DNA of 64,000 bases from Tepidiforma sp. (GTDB lineage: Bacteria > Chloroflexota > Dehalococcoidia > Tepidiformales > Tepidiformaceae). The stretch's first letter is position 1. Each line of letters starts with the position of its first letter. The translations under genes were made by a program, and so were the position numbers. The DNA is taken from assembly GCA_026003935.1 (NCBI GenBank), contig BPIE01000002.1, positions 227,407 through 291,406 on the forward strand. Direction: 5' to 3'. Below the pieces are notes generated by a model. That model saw only the letters and a list, made by a program, of their open reading frames with translations. It did no database searches and was not told where the DNA came from. Below, piece by piece: positions 54,570 through 63,721 of the stretch.

Positions 54570-55669
54570 TTGGGTTTCTCGAGATTCGGCGGCGGAAGCT
54601 GCAGTTTGCGCTGGTCGGCCTGATCGTGACGCTCATCAGCTTCCTGGTGCTGATGATCAATGGCCTTGGCGTGGGCCTGAACGAGCAAGCGGGGCGGGCG
54701 CTGCGGAACTTCGATGCGGACGCGATTGCTTACTCGGACCGTGCCGGGCTGAGCGTGATCCGCTCGGAGTTGAGCGCGGAGACGGTGGAGCGTATCGGGG
54801 AGGAGTCCGGTGCGCGCGAATCGGCGCCGCTGGGGTACATGGCGGTGAACTACCGGCGAGACGACGGGCGGGTAAAGTCGGCGGCGGTGCTGGGTTTCGA
54901 CCCGGGGAGCATCGGCGAGCCGCCGGTGCGGGCGGGCCGGGCGCTGACGGCCGATGACGTGAACGGACTGCTGGCGGACCGGCAGTTCCTCCGGGCCTCG
55001 GGGCTGAAGGTCGGCGACACGGTACGGCTGAGCGTGCGGCTGCAGGAGCGGGAGTTCACGATCGTCGGGGAGCTGAACGAGGGCGCGTTCTTCTTCCAGC
55101 CGTCGGTGTACATGCTGCGCAGCACGTGGCGGGAGATGAAGTACGGGATGGTAACCGAGAACACCCCTTCGGCGTCGATTGTGCTGCTGAAGGGGGAAGG
55201 GCTGGCGGGGAAGCGTGGCACGGGCTGGGAGGCGGTTTCGAAGAGCACGGCGTTCGCGAATATCGAGGGGGTGGCGGGGCAGCAATCGACGGTGCAGGCG
55301 CTGCGCGTGTTCGGGTACCTAATCGGGGGCTTGGTGGTTGGGGTGTTCTTCTATGTTTTGACGCTGCAAAAGACGCCGCAGATCGGTGTCCTGAAGGCGG
55401 TGGGAGCGAGCACGGGGTTCATTTTCCGGCAGTTGCTGGTGCAGGCGCTGCTGGTGGCGCTCGGGGGTGTGGTCATCGCGGTGCCGCTGGCGTGGCTGAC
55501 GAACGAGGCAATCAAGCAAGCGCCGGACCCGGTGCCCATCGCGTTTACGACGGGGACGTTCGTCACGACGAGCGTGCTGCTGCTCTTGATGGCGGTCGTT
55601 GGGGTGCTGTTTTCGGGCCGGCAGGTGGCGAAGGTGGACCCGATCATCGCGCTCGGGCAGCAGCAGTAG
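54566..55669 (+). CDS. ABC transporter permease (FtsX/MacB/DevC-like)
   Basis: A 367-aa membrane protein: an N-terminal helix (LQFALVGLIVTLISFLVLMINGLGVGL), a ~220-residue extracytoplasmic domain (ALRNFDADAIAYSDRAGLS...), then three C-terminal helices of the FtsX domain (FGYLIGGLVVGVFFYVLTLQKTPQIGVLKAVGASTGFIFRQLLVQALLVALGGVVIAVPL; SVLLLLMAVVGVLFSGRQVAKVDP). That topology and the TPQIGVLKAVGAS stretch are typical of DevC/MacB-type permeases. With the ATPase downstream it would export or extract a hydrophobic substrate; the TetR gene suggests inducible efflux. Confidence 0.9.
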   Translation: MIGFLEIRRRKLQFALVGLIVTLISFLVLMINGLGVGLNEQAGRALRNFDADAIAYSDRAGLSVIRSELSAETVERIGEESGARESAPLGYMAVNYRRDDGRVKSAAVLGFDPGSIGEPPVRAGRALTADDVNGLLADRQFLRASGLKVGDTVRLSVRLQEREFTIVGELNEGAFFFQPSVYMLRSTWREMKYGMVTENTPSASIVLLKGEGLAGKRGTGWEAVSKSTAFANIEGVAGQQSTVQALRVFGYLIGGLVVGVFFYVLTLQKTPQIGVLKAVGASTGFIFRQLLVQALLVALGGVVIAVPLAWLTNEAIKQAPDPVPIAFTTGTFVTTSVLLLLMAVVGVLFSGRQVAKVDPIIALGQQQ

Positions 55670-55696
55670 CAGCGCAGGCAGGGAAAGGAGCACGAG

Positions 55697-56392
55697 ATGG
55701 GTATTCGGCTGACGGTGCGCGACCTGGACAAGGTGTACGGGGAGGGGGAGCGTGCGGTGCATGCCGTGCGGGGCGTGAGTTTCGCGACGGAGCCAGGCGA
55801 GTTCGTCGCGATTGTCGGGCCGAGCGGTTCGGGGAAGACGACGATGCTGGCGATGATCGGCGGGCTGCTGACACCGACGCGGGGCACGATCGACGTCAAC
55901 GGGCGCGATATCGCGCAGTTGCGGGGGAAGGCGCTGGCGGAGTACCGGCGGACCAAGGTGGGGTTCGTCTTCCAGGCGAACAACCTGCTGCCGTACCTGA
56001 CGGCGCGGGAGAACCTGCTGGTGATGGCGCGCATCAACCGGAGCGACATGAAGGCGGCCCGGGCGCGGGCAGACCAACTGCTGGAGGAGCTGGGGCTGAC
56101 GGCGCGGCGTGATGCGCTGGCAACGGAACTCAGCGGGGGCGAACGTCAGCGCGTGGCGATTGCGCGGGCGCTGATGAACGACCCGGAGCTGGTGCTGGTC
56201 GATGAGCCGACGGCGAGTCTCGATTCGGCGCGGGGGAAGCAGGTGGTGCAGTCGCTGATCGCGGAGGTGAAGGGCCGGGACAAGCTGGGGCTGATGGTGA
56301 CGCACGACATGGCGATGGCGGAGCTGGCAGACCGGGTGCTGGAGATGCACGACGGGCAGCTGGTGGGGCAGGCAGTGGCCGCACGGGGCTGA
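55697..56392 (+). CDS. ABC transporter ATP-binding protein (LolD/MacB type)
   Basis: A 231-aa ATPase with Walker A GPSGSGKTTML, Q-loop FVFQANNLLPYLTARENL, signature LSGGERQRVAIARALM, Walker B LVLVDEPTASLD and H-loop MVTHDMAMA. It pairs with the FtsX-like permease 27 nt upstream, after a GGAAAGGAG ribosome-binding site. Confidence 0.95.
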   Translation: MGIRLTVRDLDKVYGEGERAVHAVRGVSFATEPGEFVAIVGPSGSGKTTMLAMIGGLLTPTRGTIDVNGRDIAQLRGKALAEYRRTKVGFVFQANNLLPYLTARENLLVMARINRSDMKAARARADQLLEELGLTARRDALATELSGGERQRVAIARALMNDPELVLVDEPTASLDSARGKQVVQSLIAEVKGRDKLGLMVTHDMAMAELADRVLEMHDGQLVGQAVAARG

Positions 56393-56452
56393 CCATCGGC
56401 TGCTGTCGGCGTACCATGCGCTGCATGCCGCGGGTGATGCGGGTGATGACGC

Positions 56453-57538
56453 GTGTGGCTTGAGCTCGGTTCGGCGCTGGCGGCGTTTGCGGTGGCGCTG
56501 CCGCTGACGTGGGTGCTTCGTCTGCCGACGAAGCGCGGTCGGCGCGGAGAGCTGATGCCGCGGATTGGGGGCATCAGCATCCTGGCGGGGTTCGTTGCGG
56601 CGCCGTTCGTGATGGCGGCCTTTTCAGAGCAGGCGCGGGAGTTCGTGAGCGAGGACCGCCAGCAGTTCCTGATGCTGGGGGTATGCGGCGGCATCGTCTG
56701 CGCGATGGGGGCGCGGGACGACTTTCGGGACCTGGACTGGAGGTTCAAGTTCGGGACGCACGTTCTCGCGGCGGCAGCGCTTTACCTTTCGGGGTTTCAC
56801 GTCGACCGGATGACGCTCCCCGGGGGGGAAGCGGTGGCGCTGGGGCTGCTCGACCCGGTGGTGACGGTGGCGTGGATCGTGCTCGTGACCAATGCGGTGA
56901 ACCTGGTGGATGGGAAAGACGGGGTGGCGGCTGGGATGGCGGCGATGGTCTCGGGGACGATGTCGTACATCGCGTGGGACTTGGGGCACGACCTGATTGC
57001 GATGCTGTTCGCTGCGCTGTGCGGGGCTTCGCTAGGGTTTTTGCCCTTCAACCTTGGGCGTGCGCGGAGGTTCCTTGGCGATTCGGGGGCGTACTTCCTC
57101 GGGTTTACGATGGCGGGGTTGAGCGTTGCCGGGGCGCTGGACGAGACGGGGCGTGTGCCGCTGTACATTCCGCTGGTGGCGCTGGGGCTGCCGGTCCTTG
57201 ATACGGCGGTGGCGTTTTTGCGCCGGTTCCTCGATGGGCGGCACCCGATGCATGCGGATTTTGACCACTTCCATGACCGCCTGGAGCGGATGTTCGGGCT
57301 ATCGGGACTGCGGGTGACGCTTACGGTGTACGCGCTGACGGCGGTGTTTTGCGGGGGGGCGCTGCTCGCCCACACGTGGTACAAGAATGTCGGGTCGGCG
57401 GTGGTAAGCGCCGGGGTGCTGGCGTTTGGGGTAGGGCTGGTGGTGGTGCTCGGCTACGGGCGAACGATGTGGAATTCGGCGCGGGTGCTTGGCTGGCGTG
57501 GTCGGGCGCCAGCGGCGGGAGAGGGGGACGTGCGATGA
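56453..57538 (+). CDS. WecA-like UDP-GlcNAc:polyprenyl-phosphate glycosylphosphotransferase
   Basis: A 361-aa polytopic membrane protein of the MraY/WecA superfamily. It has PRIGGISILAGF, ARDDFRDLDWRFKFGTHVLAAAAL (the Asp-Asp region), NLVDGKDGVAAGMAAMVSG, FLPFNLGRARRFLGDSGAYFLGF and a late HADFDHFHDRLERMFGLS, the HxxHR-like loop used for substrate choice. By family it starts polysaccharide, teichoic-acid-like or O-antigen synthesis on undecaprenyl phosphate. It starts at GTG 56453, with no strong Shine-Dalgarno. The HAD gene downstream overlaps its stop. Confidence 0.92.
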   Translation: MWLELGSALAAFAVALPLTWVLRLPTKRGRRGELMPRIGGISILAGFVAAPFVMAAFSEQAREFVSEDRQQFLMLGVCGGIVCAMGARDDFRDLDWRFKFGTHVLAAAALYLSGFHVDRMTLPGGEAVALGLLDPVVTVAWIVLVTNAVNLVDGKDGVAAGMAAMVSGTMSYIAWDLGHDLIAMLFAALCGASLGFLPFNLGRARRFLGDSGAYFLGFTMAGLSVAGALDETGRVPLYIPLVALGLPVLDTAVAFLRRFLDGRHPMHADFDHFHDRLERMFGLSGLRVTLTVYALTAVFCGGALLAHTWYKNVGSAVVSAGVLAFGVGLVVVLGYGRTMWNSARVLGWRGRAPAAGEGDVR

Positions 57539-57903
57539 ATATCTTTTTCGACGTGGACCAGACGCTGGTCCATATCGACCAGCACACGAACGCGCTGAGG
57601 CCGGGTGCGCGTGAGGCGATGCAGCGGCTGAAGGCGGCAGGGCACCGGGTCTACGTGTGGAGTGCGGCGGGGCTCGCGCATGTCGAGCGCGTGGTGCACC
57701 TGCATGGGCTGGCGGAATGGGTGGACGGGATGTTCGACAAGGACCCGCGCGTCGAGCCGCGGCCGGATTTCATCATCGACGACGACTGGTACCTCGTTGA
57801 GAAGTACGGGGGGCACTGCGTCCGGCAGTACCGGGCGGTTGACCCGGACGACCGGGAGATGGAGGCGGCGCTGGCGCGGCTGGCGGAGCTCGGCCACCTG
57901 TAG
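57535..57903 (+). CDS. Small HAD-superfamily hydrolase-like protein
   Basis: A 122-aa protein starting at ATG 57535 (ATGA overlap with the glycosyltransferase). FFDVDQTLVHID gives the two nucleophile-loop aspartates of the HAD fold; VYVWSAAGL gives motif II (Ser); FIIDDDWYLVEKYGG gives the acidic motif IV. A clear lysine of motif III is not obvious. It has no cap domain, so it would act on a macromolecule or be a cleaved-down phosphatase. Substrate unknown. Confidence 0.85.
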   Translation: MNIFFDVDQTLVHIDQHTNALRPGAREAMQRLKAAGHRVYVWSAAGLAHVERVVHLHGLAEWVDGMFDKDPRVEPRPDFIIDDDWYLVEKYGGHCVRQYRAVDPDDREMEAALARLAELGHL

Positions 57904-57909
57904 GCTGGG

Positions 57910-59025
57910 ATGATGCTGCGCGGGTTGTTCCTGCAGCCGTTCGACGGCGGAAGTCATCGGGCGTTCCTCGAGGGGCTGCTGCGGCACACGCGGGTCGCGT
58001 GGACCGTCCTCTCGCTACCTGCGGGGGAATGGCGGAAGCGGATGCGGCGGGGGGCGGAGGAGCTGGCCGCGCGGCTTGAAGCGACGCCCGGGACGTTCGA
58101 TTTCGTGGTGGCGACGGACCTGGTGGACCTGGCGGTGTTCCTTGCGCTGGCCCGGAGGAGGGTCGGGGGCGTGCCGGCGATGGCGTATTTCCACGAAAAC
58201 CAGGTGACGTACCCGCGGCTGCGGGGAACGAAGTTCAATTCGTGGTTTGGGCAGGTGAATTACCACAGCGCGCTGGCAGCCGACGCGGTGGCGTTCAATT
58301 CCGCGTTCCACCGGGAGGACCTGCTGGGTGCGTTCGAGACATTGCGCAAGGAGCCCAACAACTGGCTCACGGACCAGGGCATTGCGGCCATCAGGGAGAA
58401 GAGCGCGGTGGTGCCGGTGGGTGTGGAGCTGGGATGGCTCGATGGGCCGGAAGAACGGGGGGAGGGACCGCGGAGGCTGCTGTGGAATCACCGCTGGGAG
58501 TTCGATAAGTCGCCAGAGCTGTTCGAGCGGGCGTTGCGGAGGCTTGCGGAGGATGGGGTTGATTTTCGGCTGATCATCGCAGGGGAGCCGGGGGACAACC
58601 CGAGCCCGGCGATGTGGCGCATCCGGGAGACGTTGGGGGAGCAGGTCGAGCACTTCGGGTATGCGGAGTCGCGGGAGGAGTACGGAAGGTTGCTGCGGCG
58701 CGCGGACATTGTGGTGAGCACGACACGGCACGAGTTTTTCGGCATTGGGATGGTGGAGGCGATGGCTGCGGGGTGCATCCCCTGCGCTCCGAGAAGGTAC
58801 GCGTACCCGGAGCTTGTGCCGGCGGAGTTCCACGCACTCCTGTGGGACGACGAGGCCGGGCTGGTGGAGCGGCTGCGGCGGCTGTTGACCGGTTCGCTGC
58901 CGCCGCGGGAACCGTTCCGGGCGGCCGCGCGCCGGTTCGCGTGGGAACAGGTGGGGCCAGCCTGGCAGGAGGTGCTGGAGGGGCTGGCAGCGGGACGGTT
59001 CCCGCGGGGCGAACCTGCGCCCTAA
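57910..59025 (+). CDS. tRNA-queuosine alpha-mannosyltransferase-like glycosyltransferase (DUF3524)
   Basis: A 371-aa GT-B enzyme. The first ~170 residues are the DUF3524 domain: LFLQPFDGGSHRAFLEGL, AMAYFHENQVTYP, NSWFGQVNYHSALAADAVAFNS. The C-terminal half is a group 1 glycosyltransferase: LLWNHRWEFDKSPELF, GEPGDNP, HEFFGIGMVEAMAAGCIPCAPRRYAYPE. In eukaryotes the related protein (GTDC1) mannosylates queuosine in tRNA-Asp. queA in this window makes an epoxyqueuosine-forming partner plausible, but whether this bacterial relative acts on tRNA is inference. It begins 6 nt after the HAD gene. Confidence 0.88.
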   Translation: MMLRGLFLQPFDGGSHRAFLEGLLRHTRVAWTVLSLPAGEWRKRMRRGAEELAARLEATPGTFDFVVATDLVDLAVFLALARRRVGGVPAMAYFHENQVTYPRLRGTKFNSWFGQVNYHSALAADAVAFNSAFHREDLLGAFETLRKEPNNWLTDQGIAAIREKSAVVPVGVELGWLDGPEERGEGPRRLLWNHRWEFDKSPELFERALRRLAEDGVDFRLIIAGEPGDNPSPAMWRIRETLGEQVEHFGYAESREEYGRLLRRADIVVSTTRHEFFGIGMVEAMAAGCIPCAPRRYAYPELVPAEFHALLWDDEAGLVERLRRLLTGSLPPREPFRAAARRFAWEQVGPAWQEVLEGLAAGRFPRGEPAP

Positions 59026-59028
59026 GAT
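59023..59028 (+). promoter_or_regulatory. -10 element, leaderless, before the YihY gene
   Basis: TAAGAT, which overlaps the TAA of the preceding gene, ends 6 nt before the ATG at 59035. A weak TTCCCG lies 18 nt upstream. The spacing suggests a leaderless transcript. Confidence 0.4.
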
Positions 59029-59034
59029 GGAGCG

Positions 59035-59982
59035 ATGAGGGAGCGCGCCCGGCGAAGCTGGCGGGCGGTGCCGGGACCCGTACGCACGCCGTTTGAAGTT
59101 GTGGCGGCTGCCGTGCGTTGGTACCTGGACGACGACTGTCCGACGTACGCGGCGGCGATCGCGTACTACGGCATCTTTTCCGTGATTCCGCTGGGGCTGA
59201 TTACGCTTTCGGTATTCGGGTTGTTTGCCGACCGCGAGGCGATTGTGAACTGGGTGTTCGAGCAGGTGCCGCTCGAGCAGACGGTGCAGGTGCGCGGGAA
59301 CGTTGAGGCGGTCGTGCGGCGGGCCCAGGAATTCAGCCCGGCGAGCCTTGGTTTCGGGATCCTCTTCCTGGTCTGGTCATCGAGCGGCATCTTTGGCGCG
59401 GTACGGAACGGACTAAATGCTACGGCGCACGTGAAGGGGAAACGGCCATTCTGGCGGAGCAAGCTCATCGACATCCTGCTGGTGGCCGTCGTGGGTGCGC
59501 TGGTGACGGTGTCGGTGGCGGCGACCGCGACGGCTCGGGTGGTGGCTGCGAAGGTGGACGGCAACGCGCCCTTTCCGTTCGACCGGCAGGCGGCAACCGA
59601 GGTGACCGGGCTGGTGCTGGCGCCTGTGGTCACGTTCACGATGTTCGTCGTGCTGTACCGTCTGACGCCGGCTATTCGGCCGGCGTGGCGGGATGCGCTG
59701 GCTGGCGCTGTTCTTGCGACGGTCCTGTTCGAGGCGGCGAAGAATGTGGTGGCGGTGCTCGTGGCGCAATCGAGCTTTTCACGGGACACGGCGATTTACG
59801 CTGGGTTCGGCTCGGCGCTGGCATTTTTGCTCTGGATGTACATCAACGGAACGATTCTGCTGTTTGGCGCGGAGTTTGGGCGGGCGCTGCGGATGCGGCG
59901 GATGCGGGATTCGGAGGCGTTGACGCCCGATGTGGTGGCGGCGTGGAGCGGGAGCGGCGGTTCTGAGCTTTCGCAACATTGA
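59035..59982 (+). CDS. YihY/virulence factor BrkB family protein
   Basis: A 315-aa polytopic membrane protein with six or so helices. It has the family opening DDCPTYAAAIAYYGIFSVIPLGLI, FLVWSSSGIFGAVRNGLNATAHVKGKRPFWRSKLIDILL, and the C-terminal AIYAGFGSALAFLLWMYINGTILLFGAEF. The N-terminal ~25 residues are Arg-rich. The family's function is unsettled, despite an old and mistaken RNase BN label. It lies upstream of the suf genes, in a separate transcript. Confidence 0.9.
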   Translation: MRERARRSWRAVPGPVRTPFEVVAAAVRWYLDDDCPTYAAAIAYYGIFSVIPLGLITLSVFGLFADREAIVNWVFEQVPLEQTVQVRGNVEAVVRRAQEFSPASLGFGILFLVWSSSGIFGAVRNGLNATAHVKGKRPFWRSKLIDILLVAVVGALVTVSVAATATARVVAAKVDGNAPFPFDRQAATEVTGLVLAPVVTFTMFVVLYRLTPAIRPAWRDALAGAVLATVLFEAAKNVVAVLVAQSSFSRDTAIYAGFGSALAFLLWMYINGTILLFGAEFGRALRMRRMRDSEALTPDVVAAWSGSGGSELSQH

Positions 59983-59993
59983 AGTTGCGAAAG
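59968..59993. promoter_or_regulatory. SufR operator: CAAC-N6-GTTG within a 10-bp inverted repeat
   Basis: CTTTCGCAAC-ATTGAA-GTTGCGAAAG is a perfect 10-bp inverted repeat with 6-nt spacer. Its core CAAC-N6-GTTG is the binding site known for SufR repressors. It overlaps the -35 element of the sufR promoter. Confidence 0.85.
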
Positions 59994-60013
59994 TCGTGGA
60001 AGGGGGCTAAGGT
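59985..60013 (+). promoter_or_regulatory. Promoter of the suf operon, leaderless
   Basis: TTGCGA (inside the SufR operator), a 17-nt spacer and TAAGGT end 6 nt before the sufR ATG. Repressor binding would cover the -35, which fits repression when SufR carries its cluster. Confidence 0.7.
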
Positions 60014-60019
60014 GGAGGC

Positions 60020-60667
60020 ATGCAGGGCACGCGCGACCGGATTCTCGCGTACATCGTGGACCACCGCGGCGCGCGGGCTGAGGAGCTGGCAGAGCAGTTC
60101 GACATCAGCCCGGCGGCGGTGCGGCGCCACCTGGAGAACCTGCGCGCGGATGGGCTGGTCGAGGCGCGGGCGGTAAAGCAGGCGACGGGGAGGCCGTACT
60201 ACGCGTTTTTCCCGACGGAGAAGGCATTCGGGACGATTCCGCCGGCGTACGCAGACCTGATGGCGCGGATGCTCCGCGGGCTGGAGCAGCACCCGGACGT
60301 GGTGGCGGAGGTGATGGCGAACGTGGCTGAAGCGCTCGCTTCGCGGCACCGCGACGAGGTCCCGGACAGCGGGGCAGTGGAGGAGGTTGTGGCGCGGGTG
60401 ACGGAAGTGCTGCGGCGGGAGGGGATCCTGGAGGCGTGGCGATTGGAGCCCGACGGGATTCACCTGATCAACTCGTCGTGCCCGTACCACGCGGCGGCGC
60501 AGATTTCGGACCTGCCGTGTGAGGCCGACCGGAAGGCGATCGAGCTGCTGCTCGGCCGCGATGTGGAACAGCTCAATCGGATTGTCGATGGGGCACCGTG
60601 CTGTGAGTACCTGGTCCGGGGTTCGCCGGGCCAGCGGCAAATCATCGAAACCGTCGAATTGCGGTAA
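60020..60667 (+). CDS. sufR: SufR-type Fe-S-sensing transcriptional repressor
   Basis: A 215-aa protein. Residues 1-~65 are a DeoR-type winged helix ([45 protein letters not shown]). The C-terminal half has the cysteines [23 protein letters not shown] and GAPCCEYLV, the pattern used to bind a 2Fe-2S or 4Fe-4S cluster in SufR. Known SufR proteins repress suf genes when the cluster is present. It is followed by sufC after 34 nt, and its own promoter carries the expected operator. Confidence 0.92.
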   Translation: MQGTRDRILAYIVDHRGARAEELAEQFDISPAAVRRHLENLRADGLVEARAVKQATGRPYYAFFPTEKAFGTIPPAYADLMARMLRGLEQHPDVVAEVMANVAEALASRHRDEVPDSGAVEEVVARVTEVLRREGILEAWRLEPDGIHLINSSCPYHAAAQISDLPCEADRKAIELLLGRDVEQLNRIVDGAPCCEYLVRGSPGQRQIIETVELR

Positions 60668-60701
60668 CGCACCAAGAATCAAGAATAAGGAGAAGAACCT
60701 G

Positions 60702-61454
60702 ATGAGCACACTCCTGGAGATTCGCGACCTCCGGGCGAAGATCGGCGAGAAGGAGATCCTGAAAGGGGTCAATCTCGTCATCAACGCCGGTGAAATTCAC
60801 GCGATCATGGGGCCCAACGGCTCGGGCAAGAGCACCCTGGCGAACGTGCTGATGGGCAACCCGGCGTACGAGGTGACCGGCGGGGACATCGTGTTCAAGG
60901 GCGAGTCGGTCCTGGAGATGTCACCCGACGAACGGGCGCGGAAGGGGCTGTTCCTTGCATTCCAGTATCCGGTGCCGATCCCGGGGGTGACGCTGGTGAA
61001 CTTCCTGCGGCAGGCGGTGAACGCGGTGCGCGGGGAGGAGGTGCCGATCCGGGAGTTCCGGGAGAAGCTCTTCAGCAAGATGGAGTTGCTGAAGGTAGAC
61101 CAGGATTTCGCCCGGCGGTACGTGAACGACGGTTTCAGCGGCGGCGAGAAGAAGCGAGCGGAGATGCTGCAGATGGCCGTGCTGGAGCCGGCGATGGCGA
61201 TTCTCGACGAGACGGACTCGGGGCTGGATATCGACGCGCTGCGGACGGTGGCGGATGCGGTGAACAAGCTGATGAATCCGAACATGGGGCTGCTGCTGAT
61301 CACGCACTATCAGCGGCTGCTCAACCACATCCGGCCGCAGTTCGTGCATGTGCTGGTGGACGGGCGGATTGCGCGCTCGGGCGGGCCGGAGCTGGCCGAG
61401 TACCTGGAGGCCCGGGGGTACGACGAGTTCCTCGCGGAGCTTGCGCGGGCCTAA
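60702..61454 (+). CDS. sufC: Fe-S cluster assembly ATPase SufC
   Basis: A 250-aa ABC-type ATPase from ATG 60702 after AAGGAGAAG. It has Walker [36 protein letters not shown], the signature [15 protein letters not shown], Walker [16 protein letters not shown] and ITHYQRLL. It forms SufBC2D with SufB and SufD, which assembles clusters on the scaffold. The track's longer ORF from 60519 overlaps sufR out of frame. Confidence 0.96.
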   Translation: MSTLLEIRDLRAKIGEKEILKGVNLVINAGEIHAIMGPNGSGKSTLANVLMGNPAYEVTGGDIVFKGESVLEMSPDERARKGLFLAFQYPVPIPGVTLVNFLRQAVNAVRGEEVPIREFREKLFSKMELLKVDQDFARRYVNDGFSGGEKKRAEMLQMAVLEPAMAILDETDSGLDIDALRTVADAVNKLMNPNMGLLLITHYQRLLNHIRPQFVHVLVDGRIARSGGPELAEYLEARGYDEFLAELARA

Positions 61455-61509
61455 GCCAAGACCGGGTGTCGGTGCACCCGGCCGTCAGCAGAGAGGAGTT
61501 CGAGGGGAA

Positions 61510-62913
61510 ATGACGACGGCACCTGAAGCGATCGTTGGCGAATACAAGTGGGGGTTTTACGACCCGGAGGAGGCCCTGTTCAAGGCGAACAAGGGGCTGA
61601 GCCGGGAGATCGTGAACGTGATCTCGGACATGAAGGGTGAGCCGCAGTGGATGCGGGAATTCCGGCTGCGGGCGCTCGAGATTTTCTGGCAGAAGCAGGA
61701 CCCGCCCTGGGGCAGCCCGCAGCTGAAGGAGATCGATTTCGACGACATCCACTACTACGTGAAGGCAACGGACCGGGACGAGCGGTCGTGGGACGATGTG
61801 CCCGAGTACATCCGGCGGACGTTCGACCGGCTGGGCATTCCCGAGGCTGAGCGCAAGTACCTTGCGGGTGTCGGGGCGCAGTACGACTCGGAGGTGGTGT
61901 ACCACAACATCCGCGAGGACCTGGAGAAGCAGGGGGTTATCTTCCTGGGCACCGACCAGGCGCTCAAGGAGCACGAGGACATCTTCAAGGAGTACTTCGG
62001 GACGGTCGTTCCGCCGGGGGACAACCGCTACGCGGCGCTGAACAGCGCGGTGTGGAGCGGCGGGTCGTTCATCTACGTGCCGAAGGGCGTGAAGGTGGAG
62101 ATTCCGCTGCAGGCGTATTTCCGCATCAACACCCAGAACATGGGGCAGTTCGAGCGGACGCTGATCATCGCGGACGAGGGGAGCCAGGTGCACTACGTGG
62201 AAGGGTGCACGGCGCCTATCTACCGGAGCGACTCGCTGCACAGCGCGGTGGTGGAGATCATCGTGAAGCGCGGAGCGCGGGTGCGGTACACGACGATCCA
62301 GAACTGGTCGAACAACGTGTACAACCTCGTGACGAAGCGGGCGGTGGCCTACCAGGACGCGGTGATGGAGTGGGTCGACGGGAACCTCGGGTCGAAGCTG
62401 ACGATGAAGTACCCGAGCGTGTACCTGATGGAGCCGGGCGCGCACGGTGAGATTCTTTCGCTGGCGTTTGCCGGGAAGGGGCAGCACCAGGATGCCGGCG
62501 GGAAGATCGTGCACGCAGCTTCGAACACGACGTCGACGATCATCTCGAAGTCACTGAGCAAGGACGGCGGGCGGACGAGCTACCGGGGCCTGCTGAAGGT
62601 GTACGAGGGCTGCGAGAACGTGAAGTCGACGGTGCGGTGCGATGCGCTGCTGCTCGACGAGGAATCGCGGTCGGATACGTACCCGACGATGGAGATCGAT
62701 GCGCCGGACGTGCACATCCAGCATGAGGCGTACGTTTCGAAGCTCGGCGAGGACCAGCTGTTCTACCTGATGAGCCGGGGGCTTTCGGAGGAGGCGGCGG
62801 CGAAGATGATCGTGAACGGCTTCGTGGAGCCGATCGTGAAGGAGCTCCCGATGGAGTATGCGGTGGAGCTGAACCGGCTCATCGAGCTGCAGATGGAGGG
62901 TGCGGTCGGCTGA
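61510..62913 (+). CDS. sufB: Fe-S cluster assembly scaffold SufB
   Basis: A 467-aa protein from ATG 61510 with GAGGGG upstream. It has [70 protein letters not shown] (scaffold beta-helix), [26 protein letters not shown] and [23 protein letters not shown] with its conserved cysteine. The C-terminal ~130 residues are duplicated downstream at 63266-63657. It is the cluster-building scaffold of the Suf system. Confidence 0.96.
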   Translation: MTTAPEAIVGEYKWGFYDPEEALFKANKGLSREIVNVISDMKGEPQWMREFRLRALEIFWQKQDPPWGSPQLKEIDFDDIHYYVKATDRDERSWDDVPEYIRRTFDRLGIPEAERKYLAGVGAQYDSEVVYHNIREDLEKQGVIFLGTDQALKEHEDIFKEYFGTVVPPGDNRYAALNSAVWSGGSFIYVPKGVKVEIPLQAYFRINTQNMGQFERTLIIADEGSQVHYVEGCTAPIYRSDSLHSAVVEIIVKRGARVRYTTIQNWSNNVYNLVTKRAVAYQDAVMEWVDGNLGSKLTMKYPSVYLMEPGAHGEILSLAFAGKGQHQDAGGKIVHAASNTTSTIISKSLSKDGGRTSYRGLLKVYEGCENVKSTVRCDALLLDEESRSDTYPTMEIDAPDVHIQHEAYVSKLGEDQLFYLMSRGLSEEAAAKMIVNGFVEPIVKELPMEYAVELNRLIELQMEGAVG

Positions 62914-62974
62914 GGCCGGCCGCCGGGCTTCGCTGATATGAACGCGGCGCGTTGTGCGCTGGCGGAGGAGTTGC

Positions 62975-63340
62975 ATGGGACCGACTACCGAGGAACGGGT
63001 AAAGATTGCGGCGGTGAGCCGCGAGCTTGGGGCCCAGCTTGGCGACCCCGAATGGCTGGCGCGGCTGCGGGCGGAAGCTGCGCGCGCTGCGGATGACCTG
63101 GACTGGCCGGACAGCTACCAATCGCGGCCGTGGAAGTATTACGACGCGCGGTCAATCGACCTCGCGCGCTACTCGGCGGAGCATGACGAGTCGATCGCGA
63201 TCGAGGCGGGCGATGAGGTGAGCGTCACGACGCTTGGCTTCGCGGAGGGCGCGGCTGCCGAGCGGCGAACACGACGTCGACCATCATTTCGAAGTCGCTC
63301 AGCAAGGACGGCGGCCGGACGAGCTACCGGGGCCTGCTGA
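62975..63340 (+). pseudogene. sufD: Truncated sufD (first copy)
   Basis: ATG 62975 after GGCGGAGGAG opens MGPTTEERVKIAAVSRELGAQLGDPEWLARLRAEAARAADDLDWPDSYQSRPWKYYDARSIDLARY, the usual SufD N-terminus. After ~98 residues (GFAEGAAAER, near 63265) the sequence jumps into a sufB 3' copy in another frame and stops at 63340. It therefore lacks the whole core domain and cannot be functional as it stands. The intact-looking copy starts at 63722. Confidence 0.85.
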
Positions 63341-63657
63341 AGGTGTACGAGGGGTGCGAGAACGTGAAGTCGACGGTGCGGTGCGACGCGCTGCTGCTCG
63401 ATGAGGAGTCGCGCTCGGACACGTACCCGACGATGGAGATCGACGCGCCGGACGTGCACATCCAGCACGAGGCGTACGTTTCGAAGCTTGGCGAGGACCA
63501 GCTGTTCTACCTGATGAGCCGCGGGCTTTCGGAAGAGGCGGCGGCCAAGATGATTGTGAACGGCTTCGTGGAGCCGATTGTGAAGGAGCTCCCGATGGAG
63601 TACGCCGTGGAGCTGAACCGGCTGATCGAGCTGCAGATGGAGGGCGCGGTCGGCTGA
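63266..63657 (+). pseudogene. sufB: sufB 3' fragment (second copy)
   Basis: The frame reads [45 protein letters not shown]... to MEGAVG and TGA, identical in protein to the last ~129 residues of sufB, with synonymous changes throughout (for example TCG GAC ACG against TCG GAT ACG). It has no start codon or upstream part. Track ORF 63343-63657 is its in-frame remainder. Confidence 0.9.
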
Positions 63658-63721
63658 GGCCGGCCCGACCGCCGAACCCGCAATGCGAGCCCGGCACGAT
63701 GCGTGCCGGCGGAGGAGCTGT

